From Mucilaginibacter geliditolerans (GTDB lineage: Bacteria > Bacteroidota > Bacteroidia > Sphingobacteriales > Sphingobacteriaceae): a stretch of DNA of 64,000 nucleotides. The position numbers and the translations under genes are program-made. The DNA is taken from NCBI RefSeq assembly GCF_014200495.1, contig NZ_JACHBY010000004.1:186001-250000 (forward strand), in the 5' to 3' direction. This document shows positions 17,721-25,937 of the stretch, in pieces; the stretch's first letter is position 1, and each line of letters begins with the position of its first letter. The notes under the pieces are model-generated. The model did no database searches. It saw nothing but the letters and a program-made list of their open reading frames with translations, and was not told the DNA's origin.

Positions 17721-19129
17721 TACAACTCCTCAGCTAATTCTATGGCTTTTCTTAAGGCCGCTATTTTATTATCCACTTCTTTCAGCTCCATTTCCGGGAT
17801 CGACCCCGCTACAATACCCGCGCCTGCCTGGTAATGCAGCGTATTGTTCTTGCTTAAAAATGAGCGGATCATAATGGCATGGTTAAAGTCGCCATTAAAG
17901 CCGAGGTAGCCTATAGCGCCGCTGTAAAAGCTGCGTTTTGTTTTCTCGTTCTCGTCGATGATTTCCATAGCGCGGTATTTTGGCGCGCCGCTTAATGTTC
18001 CTGCCGGGAAGGTATCAGCTACTACTTTAAATGAGGCCACACCCGGTAACAACTTACCGCTCACATGCGATACCAAGTGGATCAGGTGCGAATAATACTG
18101 CACTTCCTTAAAAGCCTTAACTTCTACCTGCTCGCAGTGGCGGCTCAGGTCGTTGCGGGCAAGGTCGACCAACATTACGTGTTCTGCTGATTCCTTGGGG
18201 TCCTCTATTAGTTTTTGCGCCAGTTCGGCATCCTTAATATCATCACCGGTACGTTTAAAAGTGCCCGCGATAGGGAAGATGCTGGCTACGCGGTTTTTTA
18301 TAGTGATCTGTGCCTCCGGCGATGAACCGAAGATCCTGAAATCGCCATAATCAAAATAGAACAAATATGGCGATGGGTTTATAGATCGTAATGCCCGGTA
18401 CACATTAAATTCATCCCCCTGGAATTGTTTGGAGAACGCCCTCGATGGCACGATCTGGAAAACATCACCACGATAAATATGCTGCTTCATCTTTTCCACT
18501 ATCGCTATAAAGCCCTCGTTGGTCAGGTTTGATTGCTCGGCTTCTTTGCTTTGGAAACTATATTCAGGAAAATTCTTGTTCTTGATCAGGTCCTCTAACT
18601 TTTCAATCCCACCATTTTGCGGTTCGCCTTCCAGTTGGTTATAGGAGATGTAAAGCTCATTTTTAAAGTGATCTATCGCTATAACATACCTGTAAATGTT
18701 GTATTGCATTTCGGGTATCTTTTTGCTGGTGTTCTCTACTTGCTTTAGTTTGATGGTTTCAAAATGCTCAACCGCCTCATGCGCAAAGTAGCCGAACAAG
18801 CCGTTCGAGATCACTTTCAGCCCGGTTTCAGTGGTCTCAAAACAATTTAAAAAATCAGTGATTTGGTTGATGAGCTCAAACTCGCCGGGTTTGTAATTTT
18901 CTTCCGTACCATCGGGATATTTCTTTTTCAGGTTACCATCCTCAAGCAATATACCGCCAATGGGTTCGCAGCAGATATAACTGGTGCTGTTTTCGCGGCT
19001 GTGGTAGTCAGAGCTTTCCAGTAATAATGAATTTGGGAATACATCCCGCAGGCGTAAATAAATGCTTACCGGTGTGGTAGTATCAGCAAGTAGCTTTTTA
19101 TGTGTGGTTATTATTTTAAATTTCTTCAT
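17720..19129 (-). CDS. trpE: Anthranilate synthase component I
   Basis: TrpE makes anthranilate from chorismate using ammonia delivered by TrpG. The 469-residue product has the chorismate-binding domain: GDVFQIVPSRAFSKQF, the PSPYLFYFDYGDFRIFGSSPE segment, the PIAGTFKRT motif, the AEHVMLVDLARNDL block and the FPAGTLSGAPKYRAMEII signature. Near residue 40 the LLESSDYHSRENSTS segment matches the tryptophan feedback-binding region (LLES). It is the first structural gene of the operon and lies 22 bases after an attenuator-type terminator. Confidence 0.97.
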   Translation of the reverse strand: MKKFKIITTHKKLLADTTTPVSIYLRLRDVFPNSLLLESSDYHSRENSTSYICCEPIGGILLEDGNLKKKYPDGTEENYKPGEFELINQITDFLNCFETTETGLKVISNGLFGYFAHEAVEHFETIKLKQVENTSKKIPEMQYNIYRYVIAIDHFKNELYISYNQLEGEPQNGGIEKLEDLIKNKNFPEYSFQSKEAEQSNLTNEGFIAIVEKMKQHIYRGDVFQIVPSRAFSKQFQGDEFNVYRALRSINPSPYLFYFDYGDFRIFGSSPEAQITIKNRVASIFPIAGTFKRTGDDIKDAELAQKLIEDPKESAEHVMLVDLARNDLSRHCEQVEVKAFKEVQYYSHLIHLVSHVSGKLLPGVASFKVVADTFPAGTLSGAPKYRAMEIIDENEKTKRSFYSGAIGYLGFNGDFNHAIMIRSFLSKNNTLHYQAGAGIVAGSIPEMELKEVDNKIAALRKAIELAEEL

Positions 19130-19151
19130 GTTCTATATATGGTCATTAAAC

Positions 19152-19183
19152 AAAAAAACCCGTCGAATATAATTCGCCGGGTT
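19152..19183 (-). terminator. Attenuator terminator of the trp operon
   Basis: On the minus strand the hairpin reads AACCCGGCGAAT, loop TAT, ATTCGACGGGTT, then a run of T. It has 11 pairs with one mismatch (19163/19177), a 3-base loop and seven T residues. It sits between the Trp-rich leader peptide and trpE. The 5' arm contains CCGGC (19176-19180), which can instead pair with GCCGG at 19227-19231 inside the leader, giving a candidate antiterminator of five GC pairs. Confidence 0.88.
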
Positions 19184-19215
19184 CCAAATAGGTTTACAAT
19201 TGGTTAGTCTATATA

Positions 19216-19284
19216 TCAAATAGCATCCGGCTGCCAAAATTTACTTTGGTGCCACCAACGGTTGATTGGGTTGATTTTGATCAT
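19216..19284 (-). CDS. trpL: trp operon leader peptide (22 residues, three Trp)
   Basis: A short frame ATG (19282-19284) to TGA (19216-19218) encodes 22 residues. Trp is at positions 10, 11 and 17, within NRWWHQSKFWQPD. Three tryptophans in 22 residues, in front of trpE and followed by an intrinsic terminator, is the arrangement of ribosome-mediated attenuation. The two adjacent Trp codons lie in a self-complementary segment (TTGGTGGCACCAA). A ribosome stalled at Trp10-11 would leave GCCGG (19227-19231) free to open the terminator. Homology to a named leader is not needed; the call rests on position and composition. Confidence 0.87.
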   Translation of the reverse strand: MIKINPINRWWHQSKFWQPDAI

Positions 19285-19292
19285 AGCGGGAG

Positions 19293-19322
19293 CAAATTTA
19301 TAAAGAAATTTGAATTACCAAA
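19293..19322 (-). promoter_or_regulatory. Promoter of the trp leader
   Basis: On the minus strand a TTTG (19319-19322) is followed after 18 bases by TAAATTTG (19293-19300). This fits the Bacteroidota -33 TTTG / -7 TAnnTTTG consensus well. Transcription should start within about 3 bases of the leader-peptide ATG, so the trpL message would be nearly leaderless. Confidence 0.75.
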
Positions 19323-19349
19323 CTTTTTCTCACTTTTTCTCGTTATTTT

Positions 19350-19796
19350 TTATTGGCTCATGCCCAAAAGCCCACGTTGACTCTGCACAATAGCTAATGC
19401 AATGACTAACAGCGCCAAAATATAAAAGATAGCAACCGCCCTGTGTTTAGCTTCAGGCAACACCAGCTTTTTAGATCGGCTGTGCCCTATAGTTATCAGT
19501 ACAATCGCGAAGATCATCATGGTAATATGTTCCACCGTCCAGTAGCGGGTAGTGGGGTCTTTCATGGTGCTGCTGTTGAACTGTACAAACGGGCTGATGA
19601 AGTATAATACTATTCCTATCAGTAATTGCGTATGTGCCGATATCATGGCGAAAAGATTGACCAGTCTGTTACCTTTTGTATAAGGCCTTTTACCAAGCCA
19701 GCCCGCTAATGATAGTAATATGGCCAGCAAAACCAACACCATTACAATGTACCTGAACCCCGAGTGCAGGTGTAAGAAGAAACTATATAAAGTCAT
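19350..19796 (-). CDS. Four-helix membrane protein of unknown function
   Basis: Starting at the ATG at 19794-19796 the product has 148 residues (MTLYSFFLHLHSGFRY). A longer frame adds ten residues of low plausibility. Four hydrophobic helices are visible, near residues 14-32, 45-68, 85-103 and 117-138. Histidines occur near the membrane edges in HLHSGFRY, SAHTQLLIG, VEHITMM and GHSRSKK, a pattern that could bind haem or a metal, but this is only a suggestion. It ends 28 bases beyond the trp promoter region on the same strand. No specific family is recognised. Confidence 0.7.
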   Translation of the reverse strand: MTLYSFFLHLHSGFRYIVMVLVLLAILLSLAGWLGKRPYTKGNRLVNLFAMISAHTQLLIGIVLYFISPFVQFNSSTMKDPTTRYWTVEHITMMIFAIVLITIGHSRSKKLVLPEAKHRAVAIFYILALLVIALAIVQSQRGLLGMSQ

Positions 19797-19980
19797 ACCT
19801 CGAAAATTTATTCGAATATACAACACATCGTATAATAATCACTAAGCACAATACGGTATCAATAAAATAATGTATTAAAAAGCCAATCGCACCAGCATTT
19901 ATTAAAGTATGTTATTTAATGTTAATGAATGTTAACAGGCCATTGGAATTACAAGTAAAACATAGATATTTAGGAGCCTA

Positions 19981-22635
19981 ATGAAAAAACTCCTAATCCT
20001 TATCACAATTTTTTGTTCAATAAATGTTTGTATGGCACAAAACCGCCATACAATTACAGCCATAGTTACCGATTCAACCGGGCTAACACCCCTTGAACTT
20101 GCAACGGTTGTTGTGCTCAAAGTGAGCGACTCATCAATGATCTCCTACACCATTACCGATAAAACCGGGGCATTTACCATCCGTAACCTGCATGATAATG
20201 AGCCTGCGCGCCTGCTTATATCACATGCGGGATTTGAAAGTTTGCATATATCTTTAAAATATACAAATGCTGAACTGCTCAACCTGGGCAAAATTCATCT
20301 GCATGGAAAAGAACTTGCTGAAGTAAATATTAAAGGCGAGCTGGTGCCCGTAGTTATTAAAAAGGATACCATTGAGTTTAATGCCGAGGCGTTTAAAGTT
20401 CGGCCCAATGCCGTAGTGCAGGATCTGCTTAAAAAACTGCCCGGTGTACAGGTCGACCGCGATGGCACCATAACCGTTAATGGCAAAGGTGTATCAAAGG
20501 TAAAGGTTGATGGCCGTGATTTTTTTGCGAATGACCCTAAAATTGCCACCCAAAACCTGGATGCCGATATGATAGCCAAAGTGCAGATCTATGATGACCG
20601 CGAAAATGATCCCGACCATCTGACACCAGATAATGAAGTAAAAAAGATCATCAACCTGAAGTTTAAAAAGGAGTTTTCAAAAGCCACGTTTGGTAAAATA
20701 GTTGCAGGCGCAGGCACACAAGACAAGTATAATTTAGATGGTTTATATAATCAATCCATCAATAATTTGCAGGTATCGGTAATTGCCAACAGTAAAAACC
20801 TGGGCAACACGCAGTTTATTGGCACTTCGCTGGTAGGCTTTGGCCCGAGCTCGGGTTTAAACCAAAACACCAATGCCGGGGTAAATATTAACGATAATTT
20901 TGGCAAAACGGTAAAGCTTAACCTGGTTTATAATTATGCTAACGGTGTGTATAAAAACCAGCAGGTAACAAACACGGCGCAGTTTTTAAGCGATACTACC
21001 TTAACAAGAAACACCACCACTCAAGCACATTCGGTAAATAATAACCAGAGCATTAACGGCAACCTTGAGTGGGCCCCTAACGATGCTACAAAACTGAAAT
21101 ATACACCAGAGCTTAGTTTTGGCAATACCAATTCAACCAATCAGAGTGTGGGAACCAGCTTTAATAATTTTACGCCCTTGCTATCCAAGAGTAATAACAA
21201 CAGCAGCAATGATGGTAACAACACCAACTATCAGCATTCGCTGAACTATTACCACAGCTTTACTAAAAAAGGAGAATCGTTAAGTATAACCAACAACGTA
21301 CAGGTAAGCCCCAATACAGGTAAAAATATTAGTGTCGATGATCTGCAATCGTATACAGCCAGCTTAAATTCAGACACATTAAACAGGCTGGCCAATAATA
21401 AAGCAGGGAATACCACAGTAGGCTTAACTGCCGATTATAATTATCCAGTCAGCAAAAAAATCACATTGGGTATAGCGGTTGATGGGAAGCACAACAATAC
21501 TGGTGCCGATCTGTTTACCTATGATCAGAACCCTAAAACAGGGCTGTATGATATATTTTTAACATCGCAAAGCACTAATTTAACCCGGAACGAGTGGGAT
21601 GAGGATGTGCATCCCCGGGTATTGTACATGGTAAATGGCATCAATGTTAATATTGGTTTTATAGCCCAGTCACAACAGATCAACAACCAGTTTAACATGG
21701 CTGTGCCCGACCTTGATCAGCATTTCAATTACTTATTTCCGTCTGTATCAATTAATATTAAAAAGTTCAGTTTAAATTATAATGAAGATGTGCGGCAGCC
21801 CTCCATAAATCAGTTACAGCCTATTACATTAGTTTATAGTCCGCTTTACAGCACTACCGGGAACCCCGATCTTAAGCCTACCCGTGTGCGCAATTTTGGC
21901 TTTAACTATAACAATGTGAATATGCAAAGCAACATGTATACTTTTCTCTCAGTCCGGTTTAGTTTAGAGAGCAACAGTATTACACAAGAAACCACGGTTA
22001 GTCCTGGTGGCGCACAAACAACAATGCCGGTTAACAAAAACGGCCGTTTCACAACTTATCTTAATGGTAACATATCAAAAACCTTTAAAACAGACGGCAA
22101 ATGGAAGATCCGCGAATCAACCAACATTAACGGCAGTGCCGGGCGCAACTTTTTCGAAGTAAATCAGCAGGAAGGTTACCAGGATACCTATGCCTTGCCT
22201 GTTACCGAAACCGTTGTTTTTAGTTATGATGATGTTATTGATTTTGAGCCATCCTATTATATTAACCCCGCCATTACACATTACGAACTGGTAAAATATC
22301 CATCGGTAAGTTATGTACAGCAAACCATAAGCTTACCAATAGATGTGCAATGGCCCAAAAGAATAAACTGGAGCGTTAATTATACCCATATTTATAACCC
22401 CTTGGTTGCACAGGGCTTTCAACGGCAATCAAATCTGTTGAGCTTCTCCATCGCTCAGGCCTTTATGCAAAAGGATAAAGGCGAAATAAGGCTCACCTGT
22501 TATGATCTGCTTAATCAAAGCGTTAGCTCGTACCATTTTGCATCCGCCAATAGCATTTATGATATACAAAGCTCAGCCATAAGGCGGTATTTTTTATTCA
22601 CTTACAGCTACCGGTTCTCAAAAACTAAAAAGTAG
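19981..22635 (+). CDS. TonB-dependent-receptor-like outer-membrane beta-barrel protein
   Basis: The 884-residue product has a signal peptide (MKKLLILITIFCSINVCMAQ), a carboxypeptidase-regulatory-like beta-sandwich at about residues 25-105 and a plug-like domain at about 115-225 (KLPGVQVDRDGTITVNGKGV, KVKVDGRDFF). A long barrel follows, rich in alternating Asn, Thr and aromatic residues. This layout matches the Bacteroidota outer-membrane beta-barrel group often found as uptake or signalling receptors. The ligand is not readable. The barrel ends in YRFSKTKK rather than a terminal Phe, which is seen in this subgroup. It stands alone with no SusD-type partner. Confidence 0.9.
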   Translation: MKKLLILITIFCSINVCMAQNRHTITAIVTDSTGLTPLELATVVVLKVSDSSMISYTITDKTGAFTIRNLHDNEPARLLISHAGFESLHISLKYTNAELLNLGKIHLHGKELAEVNIKGELVPVVIKKDTIEFNAEAFKVRPNAVVQDLLKKLPGVQVDRDGTITVNGKGVSKVKVDGRDFFANDPKIATQNLDADMIAKVQIYDDRENDPDHLTPDNEVKKIINLKFKKEFSKATFGKIVAGAGTQDKYNLDGLYNQSINNLQVSVIANSKNLGNTQFIGTSLVGFGPSSGLNQNTNAGVNINDNFGKTVKLNLVYNYANGVYKNQQVTNTAQFLSDTTLTRNTTTQAHSVNNNQSINGNLEWAPNDATKLKYTPELSFGNTNSTNQSVGTSFNNFTPLLSKSNNNSSNDGNNTNYQHSLNYYHSFTKKGESLSITNNVQVSPNTGKNISVDDLQSYTASLNSDTLNRLANNKAGNTTVGLTADYNYPVSKKITLGIAVDGKHNNTGADLFTYDQNPKTGLYDIFLTSQSTNLTRNEWDEDVHPRVLYMVNGINVNIGFIAQSQQINNQFNMAVPDLDQHFNYLFPSVSINIKKFSLNYNEDVRQPSINQLQPITLVYSPLYSTTGNPDLKPTRVRNFGFNYNNVNMQSNMYTFLSVRFSLESNSITQETTVSPGGAQTTMPVNKNGRFTTYLNGNISKTFKTDGKWKIRESTNINGSAGRNFFEVNQQEGYQDTYALPVTETVVFSYDDVIDFEPSYYINPAITHYELVKYPSVSYVQQTISLPIDVQWPKRINWSVNYTHIYNPLVAQGFQRQSNLLSFSIAQAFMQKDKGEIRLTCYDLLNQSVSSYHFASANSIYDIQSSAIRRYFLFTYSYRFSKTKK

Positions 22636-22644
22636 GTGTTGTCA

Positions 22645-22666
22645 CCATATGTGCTCGAAAGATTAA
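22645..22666. repeat. Short dispersed word CACCATATGTGCTCGAAAGAT
   Basis: CCATATGTGCTCGAAAGAT here matches CCATAAGTGCTCGAAAGAT at 44727-44745 with one change. Both copies lie just downstream of a coding region and just before a larger hairpin element. No function is visible. Confidence 0.5.
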
Positions 22667-22673
22667 AAAGGGT

Positions 22674-22740
22674 GTCATGCTGCACTCGAAGCATTCGGGC
22701 AAAGGCCTTTACGCTTACCCTTCGGGTGCCTCAGGCTGAC
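22674..22740. repeat. GTCAT hairpin, ACTCGAAG family, copy 1
   Basis: The left arm GTCATGCTGCACTCGAAG pairs with a right arm CTTCGGGTGCCTCAGGCTGAC with several mismatches. The loop contains GGCAAAGGCCTTTACGCTTA. The complement of this loop forms the loop of the element at 49294-49361, so the two copies are inserted in opposite orientation. Confidence 0.75.
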
Positions 22741-22869
22741 CCCACACTAAATATTTGTAAAAATATATCTTCCGAAGACCAGCGGCGCACCGCCCAACTA
22801 GGGTGGTTTTTGCGGCTTTGTACCTGTCAAAATCTTCATTATATTTATCAACCTCATTTTAACTGAACA

Positions 22870-25800
22870 ATGAAAAAAACCTTACTCTTATGTTTTGCGC
22901 TGTTTATGGCTCATCTGCTATACGCGCAGGACACCTTTCCGGTAAACGGCACCTGGGATATTCGCCCGGGGCAATACGCCTTTACCAATGCCACTATTGT
23001 TGTTAATGCCGATCAAACCATCGCCAATGGCACCTTATTAATTAAGGACCGCAAGATTGAAGCGGTTGGCGCAGGCATTGCCATCCCCAAAGGTTATGTA
23101 AATATCGACCTTAAAGGCAAGCACATTTACCCCGGCCTTATTGATGCCTATACCACTTATGGCATCCCCGATGAACCCCGAAAAGAGTTCTCTCGCCGTG
23201 GCAGTTATACGCCGGTTTATACCACAACCAAACCTGGTGCTTATGGCTGGAACGAGGCCATTAAGCCCGAAATGAACGCTAAAGCTATTTTTCATGCTGA
23301 TGCCTCCAAAGCAGAAGATCTGAAAAAAAATGGTTTCGGAGCGGTACAATCATTAATACATGATGGTATTGCCCGCGGTACATCAGTAACGGTTACTTTG
23401 GGCGATGAACGCGATAACGAAGTAATGTTGAATGATGAAGCCGCCGCGCATTATTCATTTAATAAAGGCACCGCCGCAACAGATTATCCATCTTCATTAA
23501 TGGGTAGCATAGCGCTCATCCGCCAAACGTATTATGATGCGCAATGGTATAAAACACAGAACGAGGAATACAATATCTCATTAGCCGAGTTTAACCATAC
23601 ACAAAACATTCCCCAGGTATTTGAAGTTTCCGACGCTTTGGGTGTTATGCGTGCCGATAAAATTGCCAAAGAATTCGGTAAGCAATATATTTTTAAAACA
23701 GATGGCGATGAATACCGTCGCCTTGATGCCATGAAGAATACGGGCAGCAGTTTCATCATCCCGGTGAATTTTCCCGAGGCTTATGATGTGGAGGACCCGA
23801 TGGATGCCCGCAAAGTAAGTTATGCCCAGTTAAAAGATTGGGAACTGGCCCCCACCAACCCCGCTGCAATGGAAAAAGCCGGGATAAAATTTGCCATAAC
23901 CACCTACGGCCTGCAAAATGGTCGCGATTTTTGGCCAAACCTGCGCACAGCTATTGATAATGGCTTAAGCGAAAAACAAGCGTTATCATCATTAACTATT
24001 ATCCCAGCCCAGATGCTGGGCGTTGCCGATAAATTAGGCTCGCTTGAAAAAGGTAAACTGGCCAGCTTTATCATCACTTCTGACGATCTGTTTAAAAAGG
24101 ACGATATCATTTATGAAAACTGGATAGAGGGCCGCCAATATGTGGTAACCCGCATGAATGTTACCGACCTGCGTGGTAATTATACTTTAGCCAGCGATGC
24201 CCTGCCCGGCGTAACCCTAAAAATAGGTGGTACACCCGGCGAATATGATGTGAACCTGTCGCGCGCCGGTGCTGATAGCGTTAAAGCAAAAGGTACCATC
24301 ACCCGCAGTGGCGATATCGTAAGTATCTATTTCGACCTGAAAAATAAACCGGAGGGCAGCGTACGCCTGAATGGTTATATCACTAACCTGTCTCCGCTTA
24401 CCTTTAGTGGTAATGGCATAATGCCTGATGGTTCAGCCATAAAATGGTCGGCCACATATAGCAGCGCGATAACTGCAGAGCCAGCCCACCCGGAAGAAAA
24501 AAAGGAGATTGAAGTTGGCCCGGTTATTTATCCATTTGTTGCCTATGGTAGCGCTAAGTTACCAGTAGCCGAAACGATATTGTTTAAAAATGCTACCGTT
24601 TGGACAAGCGAAAAAGAAGGCATCCTGCAAAACGCAGACGTATTGATAGAAAACGGAAAGATAAAAGCAGTAGGCAAAAACCTTGCAGCAGGTAATGCAA
24701 AGGTTATTGATGCTACCGGCAAGCATTTGTCGCCGGGTATAGTTGATGAGCACTCGCATATTGCCGTATCCGGCAGTGTGAACGAGGGTACACAAGCCGT
24801 TACTGCCGAAGTAAGGATCGGTGATGTGTTAAACCCTGAAGATATCAGTATTTACCGCCAGTTAGCGGGTGGCGTAACCACCTCGCATATTCTGCATGGC
24901 TCGGCTAATCCAATTGGCGGGCAAACCATGCTCATCAAACACCGCTGGGGCGTTTTGGCCGATCAGATGAAATTTGAGGGCGCTGATGGTTTTATCAAAT
25001 TCGCGCTGGGCGAAAATGTAAAGCAAACCAATTGGGGCATACCGGAGGGCACGCCTAACATGCGTTTCCCGCAAACCCGCATGGGCGTTGAGCAGGTTTA
25101 CATGGATGAATTTACCCGCGCTAAGGAATACAAGGCTGCCCGCTCAGTAAAAGGCAGCAACGTACGCCGCGACCTGGAGCTTGATGCCATAGTGGAGATA
25201 CTTGACAAAAAGCGCTTCATCACCTGCCACTCCTACCTGCAATCAGAAATTAATATGCTGATGAAGGTGGGCGATACCATGGGCTTTAAGGTAAATACCT
25301 TTACACACGTTTTGGAAGGCTATAAAATCGCCGATAAAATGAAGGCACGCGGCATAGCCGGCTCAACCTTCTCTGATTGGTGGGCCTATAAAATGGAAGT
25401 ATCCGAAGCGATACCTTACAACGGCGCGCTGATGCATGATATGGGCATAGTTACCGCCTTTAACTCCGATGATGATGAAATGGCCCGCCGCCTGAACCAG
25501 GAAGCAGGCAAAGCCGTAACCTATGGTCACATGAGCGAAGAAGAGGCGTTGAAATTAGTTACCATTAACCCAGCCATCATGCTGCATGTGGATAATAAGG
25601 TAGGCAGTATCAAGATTGGTAAGGATGCCGATTTAGTGTTATGGTCTACGGACCCGTTATCCATCTATGCTGTTGCCGAAAAAACTTATGTTGATGGCAT
25701 ACCCTACTGGGATATTGATAAGGATGCGGCCAACCAAAAAGCCATGAAGGATGACGAGGCGCGTATCATACAAAAAATGATCGCCGCTAAAAACAAAGGC

Positions 25801-25920
25801 GCGGTAACGCAAAAGCCAAAAGGCCGCCGTCCGCATAAAAATGATGAAGCTGCCGAAGATGATGAATATGTGAGCGATGGTGCCGGTCAAACATCAGCAA
25901 CACAAACTGTAAATCAATAA
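22870..25920 (+). CDS. Secreted tandem amidohydrolase, one active and one degenerate domain
   Basis: The 1016-residue product has a signal peptide (MKKTLLLCFALFMAHLLYAQ) and two amidohydrolase domains of the imidazolonepropionase-like group. In the first (about 25-420) the metal motif HxH after PGLID is replaced by AYTTY, and the terminal Asp is also not found. The second (about 565-960) keeps SPGIVDEHSHIAVSG (HxH), CHSYLQ, FTHVLEG and FNSDDDEMARR, so it should be metal-dependent. The tail (960-1016) is Lys-rich, then acidic. It is followed 17 bases later by another amidohydrolase-like gene. Substrate unknown; peptide or cyclic-amide cleavage outside the cytoplasm is likely. Confidence 0.9.
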   Translation: MKKTLLLCFALFMAHLLYAQDTFPVNGTWDIRPGQYAFTNATIVVNADQTIANGTLLIKDRKIEAVGAGIAIPKGYVNIDLKGKHIYPGLIDAYTTYGIPDEPRKEFSRRGSYTPVYTTTKPGAYGWNEAIKPEMNAKAIFHADASKAEDLKKNGFGAVQSLIHDGIARGTSVTVTLGDERDNEVMLNDEAAAHYSFNKGTAATDYPSSLMGSIALIRQTYYDAQWYKTQNEEYNISLAEFNHTQNIPQVFEVSDALGVMRADKIAKEFGKQYIFKTDGDEYRRLDAMKNTGSSFIIPVNFPEAYDVEDPMDARKVSYAQLKDWELAPTNPAAMEKAGIKFAITTYGLQNGRDFWPNLRTAIDNGLSEKQALSSLTIIPAQMLGVADKLGSLEKGKLASFIITSDDLFKKDDIIYENWIEGRQYVVTRMNVTDLRGNYTLASDALPGVTLKIGGTPGEYDVNLSRAGADSVKAKGTITRSGDIVSIYFDLKNKPEGSVRLNGYITNLSPLTFSGNGIMPDGSAIKWSATYSSAITAEPAHPEEKKEIEVGPVIYPFVAYGSAKLPVAETILFKNATVWTSEKEGILQNADVLIENGKIKAVGKNLAAGNAKVIDATGKHLSPGIVDEHSHIAVSGSVNEGTQAVTAEVRIGDVLNPEDISIYRQLAGGVTTSHILHGSANPIGGQTMLIKHRWGVLADQMKFEGADGFIKFALGENVKQTNWGIPEGTPNMRFPQTRMGVEQVYMDEFTRAKEYKAARSVKGSNVRRDLELDAIVEILDKKRFITCHSYLQSEINMLMKVGDTMGFKVNTFTHVLEGYKIADKMKARGIAGSTFSDWWAYKMEVSEAIPYNGALMHDMGIVTAFNSDDDEMARRLNQEAGKAVTYGHMSEEEALKLVTINPAIMLHVDNKVGSIKIGKDADLVLWSTDPLSIYAVAEKTYVDGIPYWDIDKDAANQKAMKDDEARIIQKMIAAKNKGAVTQKPKGRRPHKNDEAAEDDEYVSDGAGQTSATQTVNQ

Positions 25921-25937
25921 TCCTTTAAAATACAGAT

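Noticed and set aside
22636..22866. 76-codon plus-strand frame after the beta-barrel gene
   Set aside because: It reads through a dispersed hairpin and has no signal, domain or start context. It is repeat-derived sequence.
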